Shown: positions 1 through 9,906, counted from the first letter of the stretch. The stretch is 64,000 nt of DNA from Sinorhizobium arboris LMG 14919 (GCF_000427465.1 NZ_ATYB01000014.1:310001-374000), one strand, 5' to 3'. Translations and numbers: made by a program. The notes: a model not told the origin generated them from the sequence alone.

Positions 1-2
1 CC

Positions 3-98
3 ATTGGCGGACCCCGCGTGTCCCCCGTCCGGGAATTCGTCGACGACGCCCGGACGACGGGCGAAATGCCGCTGCTGCATCGGCCCCCAAGCGCCTGA
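3..98 (+). CDS. C-terminal fragment of an upstream protein (partial)
   Basis: An open frame enters from the window edge and stops with TGA at 96-98. Its 31 codons give a protein-like tail containing VREFVDDART and ending PPSA. The other two forward frames read as arginine/proline-rich noise, so this is the best candidate for the end of a neighbouring gene. The fragment is too short to assign a function. It precedes the copper-handling operon by about 95 bases and could belong to that group. Confidence 0.3.
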   Translation: MGGPRVSPVREFVDDARTTGEMPLLHRPPSA

Positions 99-192
99 AT
101 AGGATGCACCCGTCCGATTGACGGGTCGAACGCGTGTTCGCGAGCAGGCCCTGCTCTCGAGCGCTGCCGCAATCTCCTATTCGGATAAATCC

Positions 193-420
193 ATGAAACA
201 TCTGTTTTTCGTGGCCGTCCTGCCGCTTCTTGCGAGCGGTTGCGCCGCCACCTTGCCTCCCGATGTGATCGCCTCGGGCGAACTTCCGGCCAGCGATGCC
301 GGCGTGCGGCCCGCTTCCTATTCGGGTGTGGTCTCGGCCTACACCAATCGGGGCCCGGTCGATCCCAAGCCGTGGCGCCAGCTGAACGACGCGCAAGCCC
401 CGAAGGGAGGCGCATCATGA
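193..420 (+). CDS. small lipoprotein, first gene of copper-handling operon
   Basis: The 75-residue product begins MKHLFFVAVL and has a lipobox (LLASGC), so the mature protein should be lipidated at Cys17 and membrane-anchored. The remainder is short and proline-rich with no domain I recognise. I chose the ATG at 193 because the signal peptide starts there; an ATG at 118 in the same frame would add an implausible arginine-rich leader. Its stop overlaps the ATG of the next gene (ATGA), so the two are translationally coupled. Inference: an accessory lipoprotein of the outer-membrane copper efflux/oxidase system. Confidence 0.6.
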   Translation: MKHLFFVAVLPLLASGCAATLPPDVIASGELPASDAGVRPASYSGVVSAYTNRGPVDPKPWRQLNDAQAPKGGAS

Positions 421-1865
421 CCAAAGTAAAGATGAAGCTGGCGGCGGCGCTCGCACTGCCGCTGGTGCTCGGCGGCTGCGTTACGGCCGGCGAATACGCG
501 GCAAAGAATGCCGGGTTTTCCCTTGTTTCGGCGACAACGACCGAAGCCGCCGGCAAACGGACCGTCTGGGTGCAGAACCAGGAACAGGCCCGCGCAGTCT
601 CCGACCAAGTGAAGAAGTTGATGGCGAAGAAGACCATCGATGTCGAGACGGCGGTCCAGGTCGCGCTCCTCAACAACAAGGGCCTGCAGGCGGCCTATGC
701 CGATCTCGGCGACTCGGCGGCCGATGCCTGGCAGGCGACAATGCTCGTCAACCCGACCGTCGGTGTCGGGCTGACGGGAATCGGCACGCCGGGGCTTACG
801 GCCTTCCGGACTGTCGAGGGCGCGATCGTCTCGAATATTCTTGCGCTGGTCACGCGCGACAGGAATGTCGCGCTCGCCGACACCGAGTTCCGGAAGGCGC
901 AGCTGGATGCCGCTTCGCGGACGTTGCAGCTTGCTTCCGAGACACGGCGGGCCTGGATCAATGCCGTAGCGGCCTGGGAAACGGTGGGCCAGCTCAACCA
1001 GGCGCAGGCGGCGGCCGACGCGGCGTCCAAGCTTGCCGAAAAGCTCGGCGAGAGCGGGGCCATGACGAAGGGGTCGCAGGCCCGCGAGCATGTCTTCTAC
1101 GCCGAACTGGCGGGAGAAGGGGCCAAGGCGCGGCTCGAGGCGCGTCTAGCCAAGGAGGAACTGACCCGGCTGATGGGCCTCTGGGGTTCGGACATTAAAT
1201 TCCAGGTGCCGAACCGGCTGGCTTCCCTCCCGAAGGGCCTGATGAAGCGCGACCAGATCGAGGCCGAAGCCCTGCGGCGTCGTGTCGATCTCCAGATGGC
1301 GAAGCTCGACCTGGAGGCGACGGCCAGATCCTACAATCTGACCGAGGCCACGCGTTACGTCACCGACCTCAACCTCCTCACCGGCTTCGAGACCGAGCGG
1401 GAAAAGGAGGACGGGGACATTTCGTCGGAGACGACCGGCCGGGTCGATCTCGAATTCGCCATTCCCATCTTCGACAGCGGCAAGGCGCGCATGCGCAAGG
1501 CCGAGCTCGCCTATATGCGGGCGGCGAACCTTCTCGCCGAGAAGGCCGTCAATGTCCGCTCGGAAGCGCGCTCGGCCTATCAGGCCTACCGCGCCAATTA
1601 CGACATCGCCCGGCACTACCGCAACAGCATCGTGCCGCTGCGCACCACGATCGAGGAGCAGTCCCTCCTCACCTACAACGGAATGATCACCAGCACCTTC
1701 GAACTGCTCGCCGACAGCCGCGAGAAGGTCAATTCGATCCTGCTCGCGATCAACGCCAAGCGCGACTTCTGGCTGGCCGAGGCGGATCTGGCTCCGGCGA
1801 TCTACGGCGGGGGCATGGGCTCGGGCGAGACCGAGGTCGCGGCGGCCGCCGAGAGCGGCAACTGA
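417..1865 (+). CDS. TolC-family outer-membrane efflux lipoprotein
   Basis: The 482-residue product has a lipoprotein signal (LVLGGC, Cys about residue 19) and then long alpha-helical, Ala/Glu/Arg-rich stretches typical of outer-membrane efflux (OEP/TolC) proteins. Two helical repeats flank segments such as NPTVGVGLTG and DLEFAIPIFDSGKAR; the second matches the usual "P.FD.G" strand-turn of this family. It lies in a tight run with a multicopper oxidase, a cupredoxin and a CusF-like protein, so copper export or periplasmic copper detoxification is likely. No CusA/CusB pump genes are adjacent, so the inner-membrane partner must be elsewhere or is not needed. The start at 417 overlaps the upstream stop. 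Confidence 0.8.
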   Translation: MTKVKMKLAAALALPLVLGGCVTAGEYAAKNAGFSLVSATTTEAAGKRTVWVQNQEQARAVSDQVKKLMAKKTIDVETAVQVALLNNKGLQAAYADLGDSAADAWQATMLVNPTVGVGLTGIGTPGLTAFRTVEGAIVSNILALVTRDRNVALADTEFRKAQLDAASRTLQLASETRRAWINAVAAWETVGQLNQAQAAADAASKLAEKLGESGAMTKGSQAREHVFYAELAGEGAKARLEARLAKEELTRLMGLWGSDIKFQVPNRLASLPKGLMKRDQIEAEALRRRVDLQMAKLDLEATARSYNLTEATRYVTDLNLLTGFETEREKEDGDISSETTGRVDLEFAIPIFDSGKARMRKAELAYMRAANLLAEKAVNVRSEARSAYQAYRANYDIARHYRNSIVPLRTTIEEQSLLTYNGMITSTFELLADSREKVNSILLAINAKRDFWLAEADLAPAIYGGGMGSGETEVAAAAESGN

Positions 1866-1879
1866 GAAAGGAACCGAAC

Positions 1880-3229
1880 ATGTTCAACAGACGACAGTTA
1901 CTCGGCGCGGGTGCCGCACTGGTGTCCACCGCCGCCTGGGCGAAAACGTCGAATATGGGCCTGCCGGAAGCGGCAATCATGGAGACGGCGGAAACGCAAG
2001 CCCCCCTCCGTCCGGCCTCCGGGCCCGACTACAACCCGGTGGTGACCATCAACGGCTGGACCGCGCCCCACCGGATGAACGGCGGCGTCAAGGAGTTCCA
2101 TCTCGTCGCCGAGCCGGTCGAGCGCGAGATGGCGGAGGGGATGACCGCCTATCTCTGGGGCTATAACGGCCAGTCGCCGGGGCCGACGATCGAGGCCGTC
2201 GAAGGCGACCGGGTCCGCATCTTCGTCACCAACAAGCTGCCGGAGCCGACGACGATCCACTGGCACGGCATGATCCTGCCGTCCGGCATGGACGGGGTCG
2301 GCGGGCTGTCGCAGCCGCACATCCCGCCCGGCAAGACCTTCGTCTACGAGTTCGATCTCGTGAAGTCCGGTACCTTCATGTACCACCCGCATTCCGACGA
2401 GATGGTGCAGATGGCGATGGGGATGATGGGGTTCTTCGTGATCCATCCCAAGGACCCGAAATTCATGCCGGTCGACCGGGATTTCGTGTTTCTGCTCAAC
2501 GCCTACGACATCGAGCCGGGCTCCTACGTGCCGCGCGTCATGGAAATGACCAACTTCAATATGTGGTGCTGGAACAGCCGGATATTTCCGGGCATCAGCC
2601 CGCTCGTCGTCTCCAAGGACGACCGTGTGCGGGTACGGGTCGGCAACCTCACCATGACCAACCACCCGATCCACATGCACGGCTACGATTTCGAGGTCAC
2701 ATGCACCGACGGCGGTTGGGTCCGCCCGGAGGCGCGGTGGCCGGAGGTCAGCATCGACATTCCGGTCGGCGCTATGCGGGCCTACGAATTCGACGCCAAA
2801 TACGCCGGCGACTGGGCGATCCACTGCCATAAGTCGCACCACACGATGAACGCCATGGGACACGATATCCCGACCTTCATCGGCGTCGACAAGAAGGAAG
2901 TCGCCGAAAAGATCCGGAAGGTTCGCCCGGAATACATGCCGATGGGCACGGCCGGCATGTCCGACATGGGCAAGATGGAAATGGAACTTCCCGAAAACAC
3001 CATACCCATGATGAACGGCTGGGGTCCGCACGGGCCGATCGAGATGGGCGGCATGTTCTCCGTGGTCAAGGTGCGCGAGGGCATCTCCGCCGACGATTAC
3101 TCCGATCCCGGCTGGTACGAAAACCCGCCCGGAACGCAGGCCTGGGAGTGGACGGGCGAGCTTCCCGACTGGACCAGGGCCGACAACGCAAACACCCAGA
3201 TCACGCCGAAGCATTCCAAACACGGGTGA
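1880..3229 (+). CDS. multicopper oxidase, copper-resistance type
   Basis: This 449-residue protein is secreted: its N-terminus has a twin-arginine-like motif (NRRQLLGAG) and a hydrophobic stretch ending AWA. All four copper-ligand motifs are visible: HWHG (near 119), HPHSDE (near 167), HPIHMHG (near 259) and HCHKSHH near 315, followed by a Met at the axial type-1 position. The family oxidises Cu(I) to Cu(II) or oxidises phenols, reducing O2 to water. A Met-rich stretch near 350-390 (YMPMGTAGMSDMGKMEMEL) could bind Cu(I). It sits 14 bases after the TolC-like gene, with AGAAAGGAAC as ribosome site. Confidence 0.88.
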   Translation: MFNRRQLLGAGAALVSTAAWAKTSNMGLPEAAIMETAETQAPLRPASGPDYNPVVTINGWTAPHRMNGGVKEFHLVAEPVEREMAEGMTAYLWGYNGQSPGPTIEAVEGDRVRIFVTNKLPEPTTIHWHGMILPSGMDGVGGLSQPHIPPGKTFVYEFDLVKSGTFMYHPHSDEMVQMAMGMMGFFVIHPKDPKFMPVDRDFVFLLNAYDIEPGSYVPRVMEMTNFNMWCWNSRIFPGISPLVVSKDDRVRVRVGNLTMTNHPIHMHGYDFEVTCTDGGWVRPEARWPEVSIDIPVGAMRAYEFDAKYAGDWAIHCHKSHHTMNAMGHDIPTFIGVDKKEVAEKIRKVRPEYMPMGTAGMSDMGKMEMELPENTIPMMNGWGPHGPIEMGGMFSVVKVREGISADDYSDPGWYENPPGTQAWEWTGELPDWTRADNANTQITPKHSKHG

Positions 3230-3265
3230 TACCGCATGACCATCTTCAACCAGCCAAAGGACAAT

Positions 3266-3748
3266 ATGATGAAAGCTGCAATCTTCGGACTTCTTGTGGC
3301 TGCGCTCGCCTCTCCGGCGGTCGCTTCCGGCAGTCACGAGGGCGGTCATGACGAAGTCATGGCCGTCGGCGAGCCCGGCAAGAAGGCCGCCGCCACCCAG
3401 ACGATCCGGGTCACCATGAAGGAGACGGATGACGGCCAGATGATCTTCGCGCCGTCGGAATTCCAGGTCCGTAAGGGCCAGACCGTCCGCTTCGCGATCA
3501 TGAACTCCGGCGAGCTGGAGCATGAATTCGTCCTCGACCAGCAGGAGAAGATCATGGAGCACAAGGCGGCGATGGAGAAATTCCCCGACATGGAGCACGA
3601 GGATCCGAACGCGATCCGTCTCGCCCCCGGAAAGTCGGGCGAGATCGTCTGGAAATTCACCAATGCCGGCGCGTTCAAGATCGCGTGCCTGGTGCCGGGT
3701 CACTACGACGCGGGCATGCACGGCGACGTGACCGTCGCCAAGAAGTAA
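3266..3748 (+). CDS. periplasmic cupredoxin (plastocyanin/azurin-like)
   Basis: A secreted blue-copper-type protein of 160 residues. After a signal peptide ending PAVASG comes a His-rich start (SHEGGHDE) and a cupredoxin fold. Likely copper ligands are the His in LEHEFVLD and the C-terminal cluster C-L-V-P-G-H-Y-D-A-G-M-H, which gives the Cys, His and Met ligands of a type-1 site. ATG 3266 (with a second ATG at 3269) follows AAAGGA at good spacing; an upstream in-frame ATG at 3236 is less likely. It probably passes electrons or copper to or from the neighbouring oxidase. Confidence 0.8.
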   Translation: MMKAAIFGLLVAALASPAVASGSHEGGHDEVMAVGEPGKKAAATQTIRVTMKETDDGQMIFAPSEFQVRKGQTVRFAIMNSGELEHEFVLDQQEKIMEHKAAMEKFPDMEHEDPNAIRLAPGKSGEIVWKFTNAGAFKIACLVPGHYDAGMHGDVTVAKK

Positions 3749-3771
3749 GCTCCATCAGGAAAGGATTTCAC

Positions 3772-4056
3772 ATGAAAATGCTCGTCAATCTCGCGCTGGC
3801 TTCCGCCCTCGCCCTCGGTGCCGCCTCCGGCGCTCTCGCCGCCGACTTCACCAAAGGCACCGTCAAGAAGGTCGATGCCAAGGCGAAGAAGGTCACGCTG
3901 ATGCACGAGGACCTGAAGGAGCTCGAAATGCCCGGAATGACGATGGTGTTCCGGGTCAAGGACGAAGCCCTGCTGTCGAAGCTGAAGGAAGGCGATCAGA
4001 TCGAGTTCGTCGCCGAACGCGTCGATAGCAAGCTGACCGTCACCGAGGTGAAGTAG
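3772..4056 (+). CDS. CusF-like periplasmic copper-binding protein
   Basis: The 94-residue product has a clean signal peptide ending ALAADF and a CusF/CusX-type small beta-barrel: TKGTVKKVDAKAKKVTLMHE, then ELEMPGMTMVFRVKD. The MPGMTM motif is the signature metal-binding segment of this family, which carries Cu(I)/Ag(I) through Met residues. ATG 3772 has a strong AGGAAAGGA site. It is the last gene of the copper operon; a perfect hairpin at 4065-4092 follows. Confidence 0.82.
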   Translation: MKMLVNLALASALALGAASGALAADFTKGTVKKVDAKAKKVTLMHEDLKELEMPGMTMVFRVKDEALLSKLKEGDQIEFVAERVDSKLTVTEVK

Positions 4057-4064
4057 CTCCCATC

Positions 4065-4092
4065 GGGACGCGGCGGGATGCCGCCGCGTCCC
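4065..4092 (+). terminator. hairpin after copper operon
   Basis: A perfect 12-bp stem (GGGACGCGGCGG / CCGCCGCGTCCC) with a GATG loop starts 9 bases after the CusF-like stop codon. There is no T-run after it, so whether it terminates on its own is uncertain. Confidence 0.5.
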
Positions 4093-4146
4093 CATCCCGG
4101 CTTCGCCGGATAGCCGGGAAGCTTCAGCCCCCAAACCGGGTAGGAC

Positions 4147-5394
4147 ATGACGTCTACGCTTCACCCAAGCTGGGACTTCGCAAAGGAAATCCGCTCGAGC
4201 GCCCTGAGGTTCATCGCCTTCGCGATCTTGCTTGCAAACCTCCTGCTCGGTGGAAGCGAGGGAACCAGAGACACGCACTATGTCGTCGTCATCGCCTATT
4301 TCATCATCAGCATCGCTTCGGTGGCGACCGCGCTGCTCCTTCCCGGGCGTTTCTGGCTCAAGACTCTGTTCGTCGTTCTGGACGCGCTGCTCGTCGCCGC
4401 GATCCTTTACGCCTATATCCTCGCTCCGGTCACCGAGGACCACAACCTGACCACGACCAGCCTCGTGGTTGGTTTCGTCCTGCTCATTCACGCGGGCCTC
4501 CAGCTCGACCGCCGCCTTGTCCTTACTTTTTCCGGCATCGTTCTCGTTTCCTGGGTGGTCATGCTGGCCATCTCGGCGGTGAGACACGGGGCCAGAGACC
4601 TCGTGGCGCTGCTTTCTTCCTTCTTCAGTCAGGATTTCGGGCTGACGGTGAGCTTCGGCTTCACGGCCTTTGCCACCTACCTGCTCGCGAGGGATCACGA
4701 CCGGACGCGCAGCGAAGCGCTCGAAGCGGACCAGCGGCGCCACAATCTGTCGCGGTTCTTCTCACCGCTGATCGTGTCGGAACTGCAGAAAGGGGGCGAT
4801 GTTTTCGGCCTCGGCCGGCGCAACGCGGCAATCATGTTCGTCGACCTGCGCGACTTCACGAGATTCGCCGAAACCGCCACCGCCGGCGATCTGGCCTTCG
4901 TTCTGGCGGAGTACCGGCGGTTTGTTTCCCAGACGATCTTCGATCATGGGGGGACCGTCGACAAGTTCATCGGCGACGGCGTCATGGCCGTATTCGGACA
5001 GCCGCGACCCATGGAAAACGATGCCGACCGGGCACTTGCCTGTGCGCTGGATCTGGTCGATGCGCTCAATGACTGGAGGAACCACAACCTCTGGAGGGGC
5101 TATCCCGCCCTGGATGCCGTTATTGGCCTGCATTACGGCACGGTCGTCGGAGGCGTTCTGGACAGCGGCGTCCACAGCGAGTTCACGGTGATAGGCGACG
5201 CGGTGAATGTGGCGCAAAGGCTCGAAACCCTGGCCAAGTCGCTCGACGCTCCGCTTGTGATTTCGCTTGCGCTGATCGAGCGGCTGCAAGGCCCGATCCC
5301 CGCAGCCGGCTGGATGTCCCTGAAATCAGCCGCCCTGGCTGGACGGCGGCTCCCCGTCGATGTCTGGTACCTGCCGTGTCAGTCCCAGGCGTAA
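4147..5394 (+). CDS. membrane-bound class III adenylate/guanylate cyclase
   Basis: A 415-residue protein with six predicted membrane helices in residues about 20-185 and a class III cyclase domain in about 220-370. The catalytic core is intact by eye: FVDLRDFTRF supplies the two metal-binding Asp, DKFIGDGVMAVFG follows, and FTVIGDAVNVAQRLE holds the transition-state region. The six-helix module differs from CHASE2 or HAMP sensors and resembles an integral-membrane sensor. It makes cAMP or cGMP; specificity cannot be read from the sequence. It lies 90 bases after the copper operon on the same strand, beyond a hairpin, so it may be a separate unit. Confidence 0.85.
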   Translation: MTSTLHPSWDFAKEIRSSALRFIAFAILLANLLLGGSEGTRDTHYVVVIAYFIISIASVATALLLPGRFWLKTLFVVLDALLVAAILYAYILAPVTEDHNLTTTSLVVGFVLLIHAGLQLDRRLVLTFSGIVLVSWVVMLAISAVRHGARDLVALLSSFFSQDFGLTVSFGFTAFATYLLARDHDRTRSEALEADQRRHNLSRFFSPLIVSELQKGGDVFGLGRRNAAIMFVDLRDFTRFAETATAGDLAFVLAEYRRFVSQTIFDHGGTVDKFIGDGVMAVFGQPRPMENDADRALACALDLVDALNDWRNHNLWRGYPALDAVIGLHYGTVVGGVLDSGVHSEFTVIGDAVNVAQRLETLAKSLDAPLVISLALIERLQGPIPAAGWMSLKSAALAGRRLPVDVWYLPCQSQA

Positions 5395-5440
5395 GCCATC
5401 GCTTTCATGGCGGAAAAATACCTGCTCTTTTAAGGAAAAC

Positions 5441-5515
5441 TGGTGCTGCTAGAGAGATTTGAACTCTCGGCCTCTCCCTTACCAAGGGAGTGCTCTACCC
5501 CTGAGCTATAGCAGC
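5441..5515 (-). tRNA. tRNA-Thr (GGT)
   Basis: On the minus strand the cloverleaf starts GCTGCTA and ends TAGCAGC-A-CCA, with encoded CCA. The anticodon stem is CTCCC/GGGAG with loop TTGGTAA, giving anticodon GGT (threonine). The T-arm GAGAGTTCAAATCTCTC is canonical. No gene is seen in the 260 bases that follow on the plus strand (5516-5776). Confidence 0.95.
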
Positions 5516-5776
5516 GTCCGGCGGCGTTTCGTGGCAAGCCGCATCAGGCGAGGGGCCTATTGCCATAGCTTGAGGGAGAGCGCAAGCCGCATTTCGAAGT
5601 TTTTGGGCGGGCCACGCCGGGAAGACAATGGGCTCGCCCGGTTCGGAACGCTAAAGCCGTTCGGTTACAGCCTGTTGCGGCATGGACCGGTCATGAAGCA
5701 GCTTCGCGGTTTTCCCCGGATTCGCACTCGTCCGGCCGGCTTGCCGCTTCCGATGGCCGCTGCTTTGCGGTAATGG

Positions 5777-5992
5777 ATGACCATGCAGAGCGACGACCAC
5801 AACAAGCATGCGCCGGGGCAGGGAAAGGGCGGAGGGCCTTCGAGCGAGGCCGAGGCGAGGCGGCAGCGTCTGGCGAAGAACCTGCGCGACAATCTCCAGC
5901 GGCGCAAGCAGCAGATGCGCGCGCGCCGGTCGGGCGCTGCCGACGAAACATCCGGTTTGCCTGCCGCAAAAACGGACGAATCGGAAGATTAA
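5777..5992 (+). CDS. small charged hypothetical protein upstream of murA
   Basis: A 71-residue, highly charged product. Its middle is an Arg/Lys/Gln-rich helix (EARRQRLAKNLRDNLQRRKQ) and its end is acidic. There is no signal peptide or membrane segment. Similar short basic proteins occur just upstream of murA in rhizobia, which supports it being real. Starts at 5777 or 5783 are both possible. Function unknown. Confidence 0.6.
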   Translation: MTMQSDDHNKHAPGQGKGGGPSSEAEARRQRLAKNLRDNLQRRKQQMRARRSGAADETSGLPAAKTDESED

Positions 5993-6163
5993 GTCCTGCA
6001 ACCGGCGGCAGGCGGGACCTTCCGGGTCCTCGCTTTCCCTGCACCCCCGCATTTCAAGGCACTTCTAATTTCACCGCATCTCCACTAAAGAGACGCCCTT
6101 CAACAAATGCCGGATCGGCATCGATTTTCCAGAAAGGCGGGCAGCGCCCGTGCGAGAGGTCTC

Positions 6164-7456
6164 ATGGATCGCATCAGGATCGTAGGCGGAAATGAACTCC
6201 ACGGGGTGATCCCCATCTCCGGCGCAAAGAACGCCGCCTTGCCGCTGATGATCGCGTCGCTGCTGACCGACGACACGCTGACGCTCGAAAATGTCCCGCA
6301 TCTTGCCGATGTCGAGCAATTGATCCGGATCCTCGGCAATCATGGTGCCGACATTTCCGTCAATGGCCGGCGCGAGCGCCAGGGCGAGAGCTATGCCCGC
6401 ACGGTGCATTTCACCAGCCGCAACATCGTTTCGACGACGGCGCCTTATGAACTCGTCTCGAAAATGCGCGCGAGCTTCTGGGTCATCGGGCCGCTGCTGG
6501 CCCGCGAAGGCAAGGCCCGCGTGTCTCTGCCGGGCGGCTGCGCCATCGGAACGCGGCCTGTCGATCTCTTCATCGAGGGGCTGGCATCACTTGGCGCCAA
6601 TATCGAGATCGACGGCGGCTACGTCAACGCCACGGCGCCGGCAGGCGGGCTCATCGGTGCGCGTTACGTGTTCCCGAAAGTTTCCGTCGGCGCGACGCAT
6701 GTGCTGATGATGGCGGCAACGCTTGCCAACGGCACGACCGTGCTCGGCAATGCCGCGCGCGAACCCGAAGTCGTGGACCTTGCCAAATGCCTGAACGCCA
6801 TGGGGGCAAAGATCAGCGGGCAGGGCACGAGCACGATCACCATAGAGGGCGTGCGCTCGCTCTCGGGCGCCCGTCACCGCGTGCTGCCCGATCGCATCGA
6901 GACGGGGACCTATGCCATGGCTGTCGCCATGGCCGGCGGCGACGTCATTCTCGAAGATACGGAGGCGAGTCTCCTGGACACGGCGCTGGAGGCGATCCGC
7001 CGCGCCGGCGCGGAGATCAGCGAGACGAACAGCGGCATCCGCATCGTTCGCAACGGCGCCGGCATCAAGCCGGTCGACATCGTCACCGATCCGTTCCCCG
7101 GCTTCCCCACCGACCTCCAGGCGCAGTTCATGGGGCTGATGACCCGGTCGAGCGGTGTCTCCCACATTACCGAGACGATCTTCGAAAACCGCTTCATGCA
7201 TGTGCAGGAGCTGGCGCGGCTCGGCGCCAGGATCTCGCTCTCCGGCCAGACGGCCAAGGTTGAGGGCGTGCCGCGGCTGAAGGGTGCGCCGGTCATGGCG
7301 ACGGATCTCAGGGCTTCCGTTTCGCTCGTCATCGCGGGCCTGGCGGCCGAGGGCGAGACCATGGTCTCGCGCGTCTATCATCTCGACCGCGGCTTCGAGC
7401 GCCTCGAGGAGAAGCTCACGCGCTGCGGTGCCCATGTCGAGCGCGTCAGCGACTGA
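6164..7456 (+). CDS. murA: UDP-N-acetylglucosamine 1-carboxyvinyltransferase
   Basis: MurA transfers enolpyruvate from PEP to UDP-GlcNAc, the first committed step of peptidoglycan synthesis, in the cytosol. The 430-residue length fits the family. Seen are the N-terminal [20 protein letters not shown] substrate motif and the catalytic loop [15 protein letters not shown] with Cys126, the residue attacked by fosfomycin. The ATG at 6164 begins the conserved MDRIRIVGG; upstream in-frame starts would add an unconserved leader. Genes for DUF2948 and hisD follow on the same strand, a common alphaproteobacterial order. Confidence 0.96.
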   Translation: MDRIRIVGGNELHGVIPISGAKNAALPLMIASLLTDDTLTLENVPHLADVEQLIRILGNHGADISVNGRRERQGESYARTVHFTSRNIVSTTAPYELVSKMRASFWVIGPLLAREGKARVSLPGGCAIGTRPVDLFIEGLASLGANIEIDGGYVNATAPAGGLIGARYVFPKVSVGATHVLMMAATLANGTTVLGNAAREPEVVDLAKCLNAMGAKISGQGTSTITIEGVRSLSGARHRVLPDRIETGTYAMAVAMAGGDVILEDTEASLLDTALEAIRRAGAEISETNSGIRIVRNGAGIKPVDIVTDPFPGFPTDLQAQFMGLMTRSSGVSHITETIFENRFMHVQELARLGARISLSGQTAKVEGVPRLKGAPVMATDLRASVSLVIAGLAAEGETMVSRVYHLDRGFERLEEKLTRCGAHVERVSD

Positions 7457-7610
7457 TCCGGGCCGGCGCGTCCAATCGGGTGCGCAAAGCCGCTGCAGCA
7501 CTTTGAGTCACTTCCCGCGCTCGGGCCGTTGCGGTTTCGGGCGCAACGTCCTATGTCCTTGACGATCGCCCGCTAAAATGCGGGCTGTGAAAACGGACGG
7601 GATGAATCGC

Positions 7611-8051
7611 ATGGATGCTTTGAAACTGCTGGCACTCGACGAGGAAGACCTTGGTGTCGTCTCCGCCCATGTGCAGGACGCAGTCTTCAAGGTGGCGGGC
7701 GCCGCCTACGACGCCCGCCACCGGCAGTTCACCCTGGTGGTCAATCGCTTCGTCTGGGAAAAGGCGGAGGGCAAACGCCGCAGCTTCGAGCGGCGCCGTG
7801 CCGTACTTCTGTTCAAATGCGTCACTGCCGTGCGCTCGCTAGGCTTCGATCGCACCGACATGGAAGCGGTGCTGGATCTTCTCGCCCTGCGCTTCGACGT
7901 AAGAGGGAAGGGGCCGGAAGGCACGGTCGAGCTCGTGCTCGCGGGCGAGGCATCGATCGCGCTCGATGTGGAGTGCATCGAGGTACAGCTTGCCGATACC
8001 GGCGGCGCCTGGGAGACCGCGTTCAGGCCGCGCCACCCCGAAGGCGCCTGA
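7611..8051 (+). CDS. DUF2948 family protein
   Basis: A 146-residue soluble protein with the DUF2948 pattern: N-terminal LKLLALDEEDLGVVSAHVQD and central FTLVVNRFVWE followed by an RRR(A)VL strand. The family is confined to alphaproteobacteria and sits between murA and hisD; function unknown. I place the start at 7611, preceded by GACGGGA at 8 bases; in-frame ATGs at 7578 and 7602 are alternatives. Confidence 0.8.
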   Translation: MDALKLLALDEEDLGVVSAHVQDAVFKVAGAAYDARHRQFTLVVNRFVWEKAEGKRRSFERRRAVLLFKCVTAVRSLGFDRTDMEAVLDLLALRFDVRGKGPEGTVELVLAGEASIALDVECIEVQLADTGGAWETAFRPRHPEGA

Positions 8052-8115
8052 GGACGCCGGATTGAAAACTCCCGCTTGAGCGTCCCCGCCGGCCACCACC
8101 AAAAGGATCATCGCA

Positions 8116-9420
8116 TTGGCAATCAGGCTGAACTACCTCGATACGAGCTTTGAGCGCGATTTCGCCGCGTTCCTGACGACCAAACGGGAAGTTTCCGAAG
8201 ACGTCAACGCCGTCGTGCGCGCCATCATCGACGATGTCCGCGCCCGCGGAGATGCGGCGCTCGCCGACTATTCCGCGCGTTTCGACGGGGTCGACTTCGC
8301 TGTCACGGGCATGGCGGTGACGTCGGCGGAAATAGACGCGGCGATCCGCGCGGTCGCTCCGGAGGTACTCGGCGCGCTGAAAGTCGCGGCGACCCGCATC
8401 GAGGCGCATCACCGGCGGCAATTGCCGAAAGACGACATTTACGAAGACCAGATGGGTGTCGGCCTCGGCTCGCGCTGGACGCCGATCGATGCGGTCGGCC
8501 TCTATGTGCCCGGCGGCACGGCCAGCTATCCGAGTTCGGTTCTGATGAACGCCCTGCCGGCCAAGGTCGCAGGCGTGCCCCGCATCGTCATGGTCGTGCC
8601 GGCCGGCGGCGGGGCGATCAATCCGGCGGTTCTCGCAGCCGCCCGCCTTGCCGGCGTCGAGGAGATCTACCGCATTGGCGGCGCGCAGGCCGTGGCGGCG
8701 CTCGCTTACGGCACCGGGACGATCGAGCCGGTGGCGAAGATCGTCGGCCCCGGAAATGCCTATGTCGCCGCCGCAAAGCGGCAGGTTTTCGGCACCGTCG
8801 GCATCGACATGATCGCTGGGCCGTCGGAAGTGCTGGTGATCGCGGACCGCGACAACGATCCGGATTGGATCGCCGCGGACCTCCTCGCCCAGGCAGAACA
8901 CGACGCCGGTGCCCAGGCGATCCTGATCACCGACGATGGCGCCTTCGCCGATGCGGTCGAAAAGGCGGTGGAACGTCAGCTGAAGACGCTGCCGCGCGCC
9001 GAGACGGCCGCAGCCAGCTGGCGCGATTTCGGCGCCGTGATCCTGGTTCCGGACTTCGACAAGGCCGTGCCGCTCGCCAACCGCATCGCGCCTGAGCATC
9101 TCGAACTGGCGATCGCCGATCCCGACGCCATGGTCCCGGCGATCCGCAATGCCGGGGCGATCTTCATCGGCAGACACACGCCCGAGGTCATCGGCGATTA
9201 TGTGGGTGGTTCAAACCACGTGCTGCCGACCGCGCGTTCGGCGCGGTTCTCCTCGGGCCTCGGCGTGCTCGATTATGTGAAGCGAACCTCGATCCTGCGG
9301 CTCGGTCCGGATCAATTGCGCATTCTCGGGCCGGCGGCGATCGCACTGGCGAAATCGGAAGGCCTCGAGGCCCACGCCCGGTCGGTCGCCATCCGCCTCA
9401 ACCTCGGGGAAGAGGGATGA
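8116..9420 (+). CDS. hisD: histidinol dehydrogenase
   Basis: HisD oxidises L-histidinol to L-histidine in two NAD+-dependent steps, the last step of histidine synthesis. The 434-residue product shows the family signatures [31 protein letters not shown] and [15 protein letters not shown], plus the zinc/catalytic region LLAQAEHD and APEHLEL. The start is TTG at 8116 with AAAAGGA upstream. Its stop overlaps the next start (ATGA). Confidence 0.96.
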   Translation: MAIRLNYLDTSFERDFAAFLTTKREVSEDVNAVVRAIIDDVRARGDAALADYSARFDGVDFAVTGMAVTSAEIDAAIRAVAPEVLGALKVAATRIEAHHRRQLPKDDIYEDQMGVGLGSRWTPIDAVGLYVPGGTASYPSSVLMNALPAKVAGVPRIVMVVPAGGGAINPAVLAAARLAGVEEIYRIGGAQAVAALAYGTGTIEPVAKIVGPGNAYVAAAKRQVFGTVGIDMIAGPSEVLVIADRDNDPDWIAADLLAQAEHDAGAQAILITDDGAFADAVEKAVERQLKTLPRAETAAASWRDFGAVILVPDFDKAVPLANRIAPEHLELAIADPDAMVPAIRNAGAIFIGRHTPEVIGDYVGGSNHVLPTARSARFSSGLGVLDYVKRTSILRLGPDQLRILGPAAIALAKSEGLEAHARSVAIRLNLGEEG

Positions 9421-9893
9421 AAGCCGATCGCAACCTGCGGCTCTGCGATGTCGTGCTGGACGAGACGATCGGCCGCTCGACGCCGGACGTGGAGCACGAG
9501 CGCGCGGTTGCAATCTTCGACCTGCTCGAGGAAAATCTGTTCGAACCCGTCGGGCACCCCGGCGGCCCCTATCGCCTCAATCTGTCGCTGGTCGACGCGA
9601 AGCTGGTCTTCCGGATTTCGACGGACGGCGGCGCTGAGGTCGCCACCCACATCCTCTCGCTCACGCCCTTTCGCCGTATCGTGAAGGACTACTTCATGAT
9701 CTGCGAAAGCTATTACCAGGCGATCCGGTCGGCGACGCCGAGCCAGATCGAGGCGATCGACATGGGGCGGCGCGGAATCCACAACGAGGGTTCACAAACC
9801 TTGATGGACCGGCTGTCGGGCAAGATCAGGCTGGATTTCGATACGGCACGCCGGCTCTTCACGCTCGTCTGTGTGCTCTACTGGCGCGGCTGA
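9417..9893 (+). CDS. UPF0262 family protein
   Basis: A 158-residue cytosolic protein matching the UPF0262 family by its start ([18 protein letters not shown]) and the later [16 protein letters not shown] segment. It is translationally coupled to hisD by a 4-base overlap, as in other rhizobia. Function unknown; no catalytic motif is evident. Confidence 0.82.
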   Translation: MKADRNLRLCDVVLDETIGRSTPDVEHERAVAIFDLLEENLFEPVGHPGGPYRLNLSLVDAKLVFRISTDGGAEVATHILSLTPFRRIVKDYFMICESYYQAIRSATPSQIEAIDMGRRGIHNEGSQTLMDRLSGKIRLDFDTARRLFTLVCVLYWRG

Positions 9894-9906
9894 CGGGGAG
9901 GCGGAG

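Noticed and set aside
1898..3721. A 607-residue minus-strand frame opposite the copper oxidase and cupredoxin
   Set aside because: It is the antisense of two clearly real genes; His/Arg/Val-rich composition is typical of GC-rich shadow frames.
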